From UBA2144 sp043819035 (lineage in GTDB: Bacteria; Patescibacteriota; Gracilibacteria; Peribacterales; Peribacteraceae), in the NCBI GenBank assembly GCA_043819035.1, contig JBDRFD010000036.1, positions 1 through 20,195 on the forward strand: DNA of 20,195 nt, given 5' to 3'. The notes beneath the pieces were generated by a model. It searched no databases, was not told the DNA's origin, and saw only the letters and a program-made list of their open reading frames with translations. Below, in pieces: positions 6,525-12,819 of this stretch. The stretch's first letter is position 1, and each line of letters starts with the position of its first letter. Position numbers and translations under genes: made by a program.

Positions 6525-9002
6525 ATGAACATTCTGTACGCCATCATCGTGCTCGGTGCGATCATAGGAGTCATCTCAGGACTGCTCTGGATCAGCCGCA
6601 GGATGCTTGAGCGAAAGAATGAGCGAGACTTGGTGTTCCTGCAACTTTTGATACCCAAGAAAGAAAGCAAAGAAGACAAAGAGGTAGAGAGGGATAAGTT
6701 TTCCACAGGACAGGATTTCCGTGAAATACTTGGCGTGATGGAACACCTCTTCGAGGCATTGCACGGAATTTATGAGTCTCGTATGGAGCGCTTTTGGCGC
6801 GGGCAGCCTTTCTTCTCCGTGGAATATGCCGCACTGGCAGGAGAGATTCTCTTCTTCGTGGTCTGTCCCAGAAAGTACGCCCCTCTAATCGAAAAGCAGA
6901 TCACCTCGTTCTATCCCGACACGATCATAGATGAAGTGGAGGATTACAACATTTTCACTGAGAAGTCGGTGGTCGCCGCTCAACCGCTTCTGGCTTCAAA
7001 ACCATTCACGGCAGTCTTCAGGACCTACCAGCAACTCAAGAGTGATCCTTTTAATAACATCACCAATGCATTCTCTAAGTTGCATGTCACCGAAGGTGCA
7101 GCTGTTCAGTTTGTCCTGCGGCCCGCAAAACAAGGGTGGCAAAAGAAACTCCAGAAAGAAGCACTCTCACTAATCAACCCCAAAAAGAAACGCGCGAAAT
7201 GGTGGAATCCCATCTCCTGGCTTTCGGTTGCCTTCGGAATTATCACGACAGGTGATGAGCTTGTGGACATCAAAACGGAGCAGGCAACCGGCGAACGCGT
7301 GTCTCAAATGGCCGAGGAATACTCTAAAGCGGTTGATGAGAAAGCGGGACAACCCGGCTTCCACTGTACAGTCCGATTAATTGTCTCCGCGGATAACCGA
7401 GCGCGTGCTGATACTCTTTTGAGTACTCTCATTGCAGCCTTCGGACAATTTAATGCGGTGCGCGGAAATGGTTTCAAGCGACCGAGATTTGTACAACTCA
7501 AAAAGACCGTTGCACGTTTCATTCGCCGTTCTCCGCGCCGCACGTTTAAGCAGCTGTTGCTCTCCCCAAAGATTCTACTGGGAACGACTGAGCTAACGAG
7601 CTTCTTCCACTTACCAAATATCAAATACAACAAAGTAGAGACCATTAAGTGGCAGAATTTCAAAATTGCACCTTCTCCAAAAGATGTGCCTTCTGAAGGA
7701 ATCTTTTTGGGAACCAACACGCATCGAGGAGACAAAACCAAGATTTTCATGAAAAACGAAGATCGTTTCCGCCACTTCTACATCATCGGACAAACCGGAA
7801 CGGGTAAGTCCTCGATAATTCAGCTTATGGCACGTCAGGATTTCCATGATGGAAAGGGGCTGTGCGTTGTGGATCCGCACGGATCGCTTGTGGAAGACCT
7901 GCTCCCCTACATCCCGCGTGAACGTGCTGACGATGTCATTTACTTTAATCCAGCAGATACCGAACGACCGATGGGGCTCAATCTGCTGGAAGGAAAGACT
8001 CCGGAAGAGAGAGACCTGATCGCACTCGATGCAATGAACATGATGGTGAAGATGTTCGGGAATGAAATCTTCGGGCCGCGTATCCAAGACTACTTCCGCA
8101 ATGGATGCCTGACACTGATGGAAGATGAGGAAGAAGGTGGCGCCATAACCGACCTCGTCAAACTCTTTACGGACGAAGAGTGGCAACGGTACAAGGTATC
8201 CAAGATCAAGAATCCCATCGTAAAGTCCTTCTGGGATAAGCAGATGGCACAGACCGGACAACGTGAAAAGCAGGAGATGATCCCCTACTTTGCAGCGAAA
8301 TTCGGACAGTTCTACACCAATTCCTTGATTCGCAATATTGTCGGCCAAACCAAGAGTGCTTTTGATATTTCGGACGTCATGAATAACAAGAAGATCCTTC
8401 TGGTGAACCTTTCCAAGGGGCTCGTGGGAGACATCAACTCGCAACTCCTTGGAATGATCTTTGTAAATAAGATCCAGGTGGCTGCAATGCGCAGACAACA
8501 ACAGACGAGCGAGGAGAGGAGCGACTTCTTCCTCTACATCGATGAATTCCAAAACTTCGTAACCGAATCGATTGAATCCATTCTTTCAGAAGCTAGAAAG
8601 TATCGTCTTGGTCTGATTCTCGCCCACCAATACATTGACCAGCTGGAGAAAGACGACCGACTCTCCGGAAAAACAAGTTTGAAGGGGGCGGTTTTTGGAA
8701 ACGTCGGGACAATGATGTTCTACAAGATAGGTCCGCAGGATGCTGAAGTATGCGCAAAGGAAATGGCACCGGTCTTCTCCGATCAGGACCTGGTGAATAT
8801 GGATGCCTTCAAGGGAGCGATGAGACTTAGTATTGATGGCAAGCCATCACGCCCATTCTCGATCGAAGTGCCACGTCCGTGGCTGGATACCACGTATCCA
8901 AAGGATCCACAGGCATCGGAGGCATTTAAGCAGTTGAGTCGTCTTACGTATGGAAGACAGAGAGAATTCGTAGATCGGGAAATATTGAGAAGGATTGGGT
9001 AA
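6525..9002 (+). CDS. TraD/VirB4-like membrane-anchored ATPase
   Basis: The 825-residue protein begins with one transmembrane helix (about residues 3-23) and a charged KESKEDKEVERDK stretch. A roughly 370-residue region that I do not recognise follows, then a P-loop ATPase of the type IV secretion coupling-protein/VirB4 superfamily. Walker A is GQTGTGKS at 422-429. A second conserved segment is CVVDPHGSLVEDLL. Walker B is FFLYIDEFQNF with D673-E674, followed by ESILSEARKYRLGLILAHQY, typical of TraD/TrwB and VirB4. Such ATPases drive DNA or protein transfer across the membrane. No other secretion or pilus genes are nearby, so it may be an orphan, as seen in other CPR genomes. A GTG at 6477 would add 16 residues but precedes the promoter. 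Confidence 0.85.
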   Translation: MNILYAIIVLGAIIGVISGLLWISRRMLERKNERDLVFLQLLIPKKESKEDKEVERDKFSTGQDFREILGVMEHLFEALHGIYESRMERFWRGQPFFSVEYAALAGEILFFVVCPRKYAPLIEKQITSFYPDTIIDEVEDYNIFTEKSVVAAQPLLASKPFTAVFRTYQQLKSDPFNNITNAFSKLHVTEGAAVQFVLRPAKQGWQKKLQKEALSLINPKKKRAKWWNPISWLSVAFGIITTGDELVDIKTEQATGERVSQMAEEYSKAVDEKAGQPGFHCTVRLIVSADNRARADTLLSTLIAAFGQFNAVRGNGFKRPRFVQLKKTVARFIRRSPRRTFKQLLLSPKILLGTTELTSFFHLPNIKYNKVETIKWQNFKIAPSPKDVPSEGIFLGTNTHRGDKTKIFMKNEDRFRHFYIIGQTGTGKSSIIQLMARQDFHDGKGLCVVDPHGSLVEDLLPYIPRERADDVIYFNPADTERPMGLNLLEGKTPEERDLIALDAMNMMVKMFGNEIFGPRIQDYFRNGCLTLMEDEEEGGAITDLVKLFTDEEWQRYKVSKIKNPIVKSFWDKQMAQTGQREKQEMIPYFAAKFGQFYTNSLIRNIVGQTKSAFDISDVMNNKKILLVNLSKGLVGDINSQLLGMIFVNKIQVAAMRRQQQTSEERSDFFLYIDEFQNFVTESIESILSEARKYRLGLILAHQYIDQLEKDDRLSGKTSLKGAVFGNVGTMMFYKIGPQDAEVCAKEMAPVFSDQDLVNMDAFKGAMRLSIDGKPSRPFSIEVPRPWLDTTYPKDPQASEAFKQLSRLTYGRQREFVDREILRRIG

Positions 9003-9013
9003 TAATCATAAAC

Positions 9014-9187
9014 TATAGGTTTTAGGTGATTAGGTGATTCCTTCGACTCGTGCTCCGCTACGCTACGCACTCGCTCAGGACAAGTAGGTTTGGGTTATAG
9101 GTTTGTAGGTCAGAAGGTTGAATATAAAAAAACCTATTCCCTTAATACCTATTCCCCAAACCTATCTACCTAAAACCTATCACCTTA
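9014..9187 (+). repeat. nested intergenic inverted repeat, AGGTTTTAGGT class, copy 3
   Basis: TAGGTTTTAGGT (9016-9027) pairs exactly with ACCTAAAACCTA (9168-9179); internal GGTTTGGG and CCCCAAACC words (about 9087-9095, 9154-9163) pair inside it. The loop region carries CCTTCGACTCG...CTCAGGACAAGTAGG (9052-9088), whose last 15 bases are the exact reverse complement of 308-322. It lies 12 bases after the ATPase stop and could terminate that gene. Confidence 0.7.
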
Positions 9188-9247
9188 TGGAGTATAATTC
9201 TTAATCAATCGCACATTGTCCCTCGTTTAAACCAACAATACATATAT

Positions 9248-9286
9248 TGCTTTATTTACATATTTTTGGTATTATAGTACTATAAT
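9248..9286 (+). promoter_or_regulatory. promoter of small paralog A
   Basis: TTGCTT (9248-9253), a 16-base spacer and TATTAT (9270-9275), then AG, parallels the promoter of paralog C (TTGCAT, 17 bases, TATTAT-AG). A second perfect TATAAT lies at 9281-9286, 14 bases before the ATG, and would give a leader of only a few bases. Either could be used. Confidence 0.55.
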
Positions 9287-9300
9287 TTCCAAACACACAT

Positions 9301-9636
9301 ATGAACCTAAATAGAAATATGTTTGTCGCAGCTCTCGTTGGTGCTGTCGCCGGTGTGCTTATGGGCGCCGGTACTGCGCAATTCACCGAAGTACTCGCAC
9401 AGGGGATCAATCCAACATATATCAAGACGCTTGATAATATCCGTAATTACGGAGATATCAATCATGTTTTCTCTCTACCAAGAATCCAAAACCGCATAGA
9501 GGATCAGGGAAGTATGCGTATGGCGGCTCCTACGGATAGAGTCCCCGAGCATTGCATGGAGTTGAGTGGTGCGAGGCTGGCCAAGTGCGTCGTTGAATTC
9601 CGTGACAATGATGTGATCTATCAGCCTCAGCAATAA
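9301..9636 (+). CDS. small anchored or secreted protein, paralog A of four
   Basis: I do not recognise this 111-residue protein as any named family. Residues 1-33 are a polar start (MNLNRN) followed by a glycine/alanine-rich hydrophobic helix ending GAGTAQ. This aligns without gaps to the first 33 residues of the three genes downstream (identical at N6, L12, G18, L20, A23, G24, Q27 and A33). It could be a signal peptide or a single N-terminal membrane anchor. The middle (about 34-73) is divergent. The C-terminal block VPEHC85-x10-C96 with SGAR between, then VEFRDNDVIYQ, matches paralog C closely. The paired cysteines may form a disulfide outside the cytoplasm. The promoter lies immediately upstream, and a weak hairpin separates it from paralog B. 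Confidence 0.85.
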   Translation: MNLNRNMFVAALVGAVAGVLMGAGTAQFTEVLAQGINPTYIKTLDNIRNYGDINHVFSLPRIQNRIEDQGSMRMAAPTDRVPEHCMELSGARLAKCVVEFRDNDVIYQPQQ

Positions 9637-9661
9637 GTTCAACATTAATTGAACCGTTTTT
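9637..9661 (+). terminator. weak hairpin between paralogs A and B
   Basis: GTTCAA (9637-9642), a 6-base loop and TTGAAC (9649-9654), followed by CCG and TTTTTA. The 6-bp AT-rich stem is weak, so some readthrough into paralog B, which has no promoter of its own, is likely. The T run is shared with the pyrimidine leader of B. Confidence 0.4.
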
Positions 9662-9681
9662 ATTTCTTTCCCCATACATCC

Positions 9682-10071
9682 ATGAACTGTAAACAAAACA
9701 TGGTTGCGACAGTGCTCACCGCTGTAATGGTTGGGACACTCCTCTCTGCAGGAGCCAATCAACTTGCACATTTGGTTGCTCGCCGACAGGGTGTTGAATC
9801 AATAAGTGCGGGTGTTCACTACACTGCTCCAAACTTTGCCAGGGTGTACCGAAATTCTCGCAGTGTGCGTCTTTCTGTTGAAGAAGGAGTTTCTGACGAG
9901 ATGCTCCGTTCGGCTGCGGAAGTCGTCGATCCTGACGATATGCTCCAGAGGCAATCTCAGGGTGGCGCTACATCCTCGTTCGTAAACACGAGGGTTCCCA
10001 GCAAGTGCAGAGGCCTTGTTGGTGGATCATTAGGTCGATGCATCCAACGCATTGGTGGTACTCTTGAGTAA
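9682..10071 (+). CDS. small anchored or secreted protein, paralog B of four
   Basis: The 129-residue protein has no recognised family. The head (MNCKQN, then a hydrophobic stretch with SAGANQ) aligns without gaps to paralogs A, C and D but is the most divergent, with G22 replaced by S. The middle is acidic and polar (EEGVSDEML, EVVDPDDML). The tail has VPSKC109-x10-C120 with the central SG-R pattern changed to GGSLGR, and it lacks the VEFRDND extension of A and C. The frame opens at a TTG at 9649, but the ATG at 9682 is preferred: it aligns with the paralogs and follows the shared ATTTCTTTCCCC leader (9662-9673). No separate promoter fits in the 45-base gap, so it is probably co-transcribed with A. 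A strong terminator follows. Confidence 0.8.
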   Translation: MNCKQNMVATVLTAVMVGTLLSAGANQLAHLVARRQGVESISAGVHYTAPNFARVYRNSRSVRLSVEEGVSDEMLRSAAEVVDPDDMLQRQSQGGATSSFVNTRVPSKCRGLVGGSLGRCIQRIGGTLE

Positions 10072-10125
10072 TGCTCTCGAAGATTTCGCGAAGTCTTCTT
10101 AGTTTCACTCAAGAAGACAACAAAT

Positions 10126-10153
10126 AGAAGAATGACAATGTCGTTCTTCTTTT
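10126..10153 (+). terminator. rho-independent terminator after paralog B
   Basis: AGAAGAATGAC (10126-10136), loop AAT, GTCGTTCTTCT (10140-10150): 11 pairs with one G-T wobble, followed by TTT. It lies 55 bases after the stop of B and ends the A-B unit. Confidence 0.75.
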
Positions 10154-10155
10154 GT

Positions 10156-10185
10156 AATACCTAACCCCTAAAACCTATAACCTGC
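10156..10185 (+). repeat. one-armed ACCTA repeat fragment
   Basis: TAATACCTAACCCCTAAAACC and TATAACCTGC match the 3'-arm vocabulary of the AGGTTTTAGGT-class inverted repeats, but no G/T-rich partner arm is present in this gap. It resembles the similar fragment at 4123-4147. Confidence 0.5.
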
Positions 10186-10221
10186 ACTGTATTCCACTTA
10201 ACACAGCAAAATACTCATTTC

Positions 10222-10250
10222 TTGCATTATTGTACTAAATATGTTATTAT
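10222..10250 (+). promoter_or_regulatory. promoter of small paralog C
   Basis: TTGCAT (10222-10227), a 17-base spacer and TATTAT (10245-10250), followed by AGACATAACACACACAT. The arrangement, the -10 region and the A/C-rich downstream word are shared with the promoters of paralogs A and D. Confidence 0.65.
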
Positions 10251-10290
10251 AGACATAACACACACATATTATTTCTTCCCCTTTTCATAT

Positions 10291-10671
10291 ATGAAGTGCA
10301 ATAACAATGTAGCTTTGGCTGCGCTCTTCGGAATCGTTGCCGGAGTGCTCTTGGGCGCCGGGACGGCACAGTATGCTCAGTTGATGGCCTTCCAAGCAAT
10401 GGACCCATCCGCAGCAATGGAACTGGAAGGTGTCGACCACTATTCCACAGGTGTCATTCGCGAACGAAGCGACATTGGTACCTACCAGCTGCTCGCTCCT
10501 CGTCGAATCGAGATCCCTCTTTATCTCGGCAACAGATCTACCAGGGCTGCAGCTCCAAGCTACGAGATGCCTGAACACTGTGAAGGTTACTCCGGACCTC
10601 GCTTGGTGAAGTGTATTGTGGAGTTCCGCGATAACGATACAATTTACCAATCATGGGGTTCCTACCGGTAA
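10291..10671 (+). CDS. small anchored or secreted protein, paralog C of four
   Basis: The 126-residue protein belongs to the same unnamed family as its neighbours. Residues 1-33 (MKCNNN, then a hydrophobic helix with LLGAGTAQYAQ) align without gaps to the others. The middle includes GTYQLLAPRR, which matches GTYEVLNRRY in paralog D. The tail AAPSYEMPEHC97-x10-C108 (SGPRLVK between) followed by VEFRDNDTIYQ is nearly the same as in A, suggesting A and C are the closest pair. The first ATG-like start at 10222 would put the promoter inside the gene; the ATG at 10291 aligns with the paralogs and follows ATTTCTTCCCC (10271-10281). It has its own promoter and terminator. Confidence 0.85.
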   Translation: MKCNNNVALAALFGIVAGVLLGAGTAQYAQLMAFQAMDPSAAMELEGVDHYSTGVIRERSDIGTYQLLAPRRIEIPLYLGNRSTRAAAPSYEMPEHCEGYSGPRLVKCIVEFRDNDTIYQSWGSYR

Positions 10672-10700
10672 ATTCTCCTAAAGTTTCCTGAGTAATTAAA

Positions 10701-10735
10701 AGGAGATTGGAATGCATGCATCCACTCTCTTTTTT
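10701..10735 (+). terminator. rho-independent terminator after paralog C
   Basis: GGAGA and TCTC frame a stem TGGA(A)TGCA/TGCATCCA, centred on ATGCATGCAT (10711-10722) with one bulged A, followed by TTTTTT (10730-10735). It lies 30 bases after the stop of paralog C. Confidence 0.7.
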
Positions 10736-10763
10736 GACCTTATTAAAGCGGTTTTTGAAGTAA

Positions 10764-10792
10764 TTGTATAATATTTATATTTATGTTATAAT
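10764..10792 (+). promoter_or_regulatory. promoter of small paralog D
   Basis: TTGTAT (10764-10769), a 17-base spacer and a perfect TATAAT (10787-10792), followed by ATACTTAACATACATTTTATT. Same spacing and downstream words as the paralog C promoter. Confidence 0.65.
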
Positions 10793-10830
10793 ATACTTAA
10801 CATACATTTTATTTCTTTCCCTTCTGTTCC

Positions 10831-11187
10831 ATGAACTGCAAGAACAATGTAGTAGTGGCAGCACTTGCCGGTGTTGTTGCGGGCACACTTATGGGTGCGG
10901 GGGCCAGCCAGTATGCTTACGTAATTGCTGGGTGGGACCCCAACGTCGCAAAATACGACGTCATTGAGGAGCTTCGCGGCAGCGCCCCACGTGGCACATA
11001 CGAAGTTCTAAACAGGCGCTATTTCCAGATTCTTGAAGAAGAAGGTGAAGCCGAAGTCCCTTACCGTGAGGTAGAGTACGTCGGTGATGAAGCCGCTCTC
11101 TTCGATGATTCGAAGTATGCCAAAGAAGGTCCTTGCGCAGGTATGAGCGGCAGACGCCGAAACGTTTGCGAAGCCGAAAGCAATTAA
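10831..11187 (+). CDS. small anchored or secreted protein, paralog D of four
   Basis: Last member of the tandem family, 118 residues, no named homolog recognised. The head (MNCKNN, then a hydrophobic helix with LMGAGASQYAY) aligns without gaps to paralogs A-C. The middle is strongly acidic (EEEGEAEVPYREVEYVGDE) and contains the GTYEVL motif shared with C. The tail is shorter: GPC102-x10-C113 with SGRRR between, ending five residues later. The ATG follows the shared leader ATTTCTTTCCC (10811-10821) and a TATAAT promoter; there is no Shine-Dalgarno motif. It converges on the SLH-sortase gene. Confidence 0.85.
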   Translation: MNCKNNVVVAALAGVVAGTLMGAGASQYAYVIAGWDPNVAKYDVIEELRGSAPRGTYEVLNRRYFQILEEEGEAEVPYREVEYVGDEAALFDDSKYAKEGPCAGMSGRRRNVCEAESN

Positions 11188-11200
11188 CATCTGCCTCGCT

Positions 11201-11214
11201 TGTGCTTAAGCACA
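11201..11214. repeat. 14-bp perfect palindrome after paralog D
   Basis: TGTGCTTAAGCACA is its own reverse complement and lies 14 bases after the paralog D stop. It is not followed by a T run, so it is not a typical terminator on the + strand. Confidence 0.6.
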
Positions 11215-11236
11215 GTTAAAAAGACTGAAAACAAAT

Positions 11237-11269
11237 AACCTCATTTGGAAATAATTGGTGGGGTTTTTT
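11237..11269 (+). terminator. terminator after paralog D, possibly bidirectional
   Basis: AACCTCATT (11237-11245) can pair with the end of ATTGGTGGGGTT (11254-11265), nine pairs including three G-T wobbles, and is followed by a T run to 11269. It sits between the convergent paralog D and sortase genes. Confidence 0.5.
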
Positions 11270-11285
11270 GTTTAATCCCTCGTAC

Positions 11286-12569
11286 CTACCGCGCAGCCAC
11301 TGCATTAACCGGCACCGCATGCACCAGGTAACGCTGGCTGATGGAGTCCGGTGGCCAACATGTATATAGAATGAGTTCTTCCCCATTCCCTGAATCATTA
11401 AACGGACTCGTGTCACTTGCGGAAACTGTCTGCTTGTAATTGACCTCGTAGGTGAAGAGCTTTCCATCATACGTTACAAAGATCCGATCTCCGGTACTCA
11501 GATTATTCACTTTTCTGAAGATCTTGGTGTACTGAGAGACATCCCACGGGTAACCGCTTGAGTGCCCGTAGATCATGATCTTTCCTCCCGCGCCCGGGTA
11601 ACTAAAGAGATGCCCTACGCCATACTGCAAAGGCTGCAATATTCCATCTGATGTAAAAGGATCAACCGGATGTGTCACAGTCAAATCACTGACTCCCAAC
11701 GAAGGCATAGAAAGAGAAAAATATTTCTCAGACGCGTAGGAATTCTGTGCGACTGTTGCCGTTTGTGGCGCATTAATTGTCCCTTGTGATGTCTGATTGC
11801 TCGTTCGCGGCACAGACTGCACAACCTGTGGTCTAAGGCGCGCTTGCACGGGGGAAAGCGGCTCCGGACCACGATATGCCAGCGATCCATCGGTCTGGAC
11901 TTTATCCAGACGATAGACGAGATCGAAGAAGCGACCGCGCGTCATCACCTGACCGAGTTCCAATCGCCCCTGATGCATAATGAGGTTCTTTTCGATGGCC
12001 GCATTGATGTATGGCGTAAACCATTCACTATCTCGATTCTGGATGTACTCAGAAAGCCGGGCACCATCACCTGAGCCCAATACTCCATACGCACGCAGCA
12101 CCATTGTTACTGCCTCCTCTGCCGTCAGATAATTCCCCGGACGAAAAGTGCGATCTGGATAGCCCGTGATTAGGTCCTCCTCAAACGCCGCTTCGATGTA
12201 AGGTGCATACCATTCTCTTTGGTCCATGTCGGCGAAGAGTGGCATGGGCATCAGATTCTGTTTGTACCACTCCACACGTTCTGCAAACCTGAGCCCCACA
12301 ATTACTTTCAGTGCCTCTGCCCTATTCAGTGGACCATTTGGTTTTCCTTCTCCTGTCGCATATCCGCTGATAACACCTTTCTGCGAGAGATAAGTAAATG
12401 CCGTTTCGTATGGTGTGCCGGAGACATCCGTAAACGAGGCGGCATTCGCCACTAACGCACCGCTTAGGAGCGCTGTGAAAGCCACGACGCTCACGAGCCC
12501 CGGCGTTCGTGAACGCTTCGGGGCGAGCGACCGGTGGCAAGCCAAAAGCGATATGAATCGTCTGCGCAT
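11286..12569 (-). CDS. SLH-domain sortase
   Basis: Sortases are cell-surface cysteine transpeptidases that join sorted proteins to the envelope. The 427 residues start with a basic signal peptide (about 1-43, ending VANA). Three S-layer-homology-type repeats follow (about 46-92, 112-160 and 173-220; FTDV, WYAPYIEAAFEEDLITGY and WFTPYINAAIEKNLI are typical). Then come a proline/glutamine/threonine-rich linker (about 232-285) and a sortase domain. The catalytic triad is visible: H336 (IYGHSS), C404 (LYTCWPP) and R413 (SQRYLV). SLH domains usually bind secondary wall polymer, so the enzyme probably docks to the envelope by its N-terminus. That is the reverse of the usual membrane-anchored layout. 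No LPxTG substrate is encoded in the window. It has its own strong promoter. Confidence 0.9.
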   Translation of the reverse strand: MRRRFISLLACHRSLAPKRSRTPGLVSVVAFTALLSGALVANAASFTDVSGTPYETAFTYLSQKGVISGYATGEGKPNGPLNRAEALKVIVGLRFAERVEWYKQNLMPMPLFADMDQREWYAPYIEAAFEEDLITGYPDRTFRPGNYLTAEEAVTMVLRAYGVLGSGDGARLSEYIQNRDSEWFTPYINAAIEKNLIMHQGRLELGQVMTRGRFFDLVYRLDKVQTDGSLAYRGPEPLSPVQARLRPQVVQSVPRTSNQTSQGTINAPQTATVAQNSYASEKYFSLSMPSLGVSDLTVTHPVDPFTSDGILQPLQYGVGHLFSYPGAGGKIMIYGHSSGYPWDVSQYTKIFRKVNNLSTGDRIFVTYDGKLFTYEVNYKQTVSASDTSPFNDSGNGEELILYTCWPPDSISQRYLVHAVPVNAVAAR

Positions 12570-12583
12570 GGATTAAGGGTAAT

Positions 12584-12611
12584 ATTGTAAAGAATTATGG
12601 ACAATTGTCAA
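12584..12611 (-). promoter_or_regulatory. promoter of the SLH-sortase gene
   Basis: On the minus strand a perfect TTGACA (12606-12611), a 16-base spacer and TACAAT (12584-12589). Transcription would start near 12577, about 8 bases before the ATG. A 10-base palindrome GACAATTGTC (12600-12609) overlaps the -35 and could be an operator. Confidence 0.65.
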
Positions 12612-12669
12612 TGCCTGTATGTGACAGGTTTGTGCTCTATTTGGTGATTTGGAAGTAATTATTGATAAT

Positions 12670-12766
12670 AAAGAAACCGAAGAAACCAAGGAGTTCAAAG
12701 AATCCAAGGGGCGAAAGAATATCAAGCCCTTTGGTTTCCTCGGCTTCTTTGGTTTCCTTGGATTCC
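12670..12766. repeat. inverted repeat upstream of ychF, GAAACC class
   Basis: AAAGAAACCGAAGAAACCAAGG words on the left are mirrored by GGTTTCCTCGGCTTCTTTGG words on the right; CCAAGGGGC (about 12700) pairs with GCCCTTTGG (about 12736) with one mismatch. It uses the same vocabulary as 5713-5797. It is open in the ychF frame, where it would translate into KETEETKEFKE...FGFLGFFGFLGF, an artefact of the repeat. It lies between the divergent sortase and ychF genes, so it is not at the 3' end of either. Confidence 0.65.
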
Positions 12767-12806
12767 TATTACGAAAGAATTCTTTCCGGCATCCTGCTAA
12801 CGAAGT

Positions 12807-12812
12807 ACTATG
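12807..12812 (+). promoter_or_regulatory. putative -10 box of ychF
   Basis: TACTAT is followed by 7 bases and then the ATG at 12820, so transcription would start at or next to the start codon (leaderless mRNA). No convincing -35 is visible, so the call is weak on its own and rests on the same geometry seen at 15153-15158 and 19060-19065. Confidence 0.35.
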
Positions 12813-12819
12813 CCTATCA

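Noticed and set aside
7611..8552. 313-codon minus-strand frame inside the membrane ATPase gene
   Set aside because: It lies opposite the conserved ATPase domain, shows no domain of its own and reads as a reverse-complement shadow.
9301..11187. The four small proteins as type IV pilins or pseudopilins
   Set aside because: They lack the G-FTLxE prepilin cleavage motif, and their conserved glutamine and alanine positions do not match the pilin helix.
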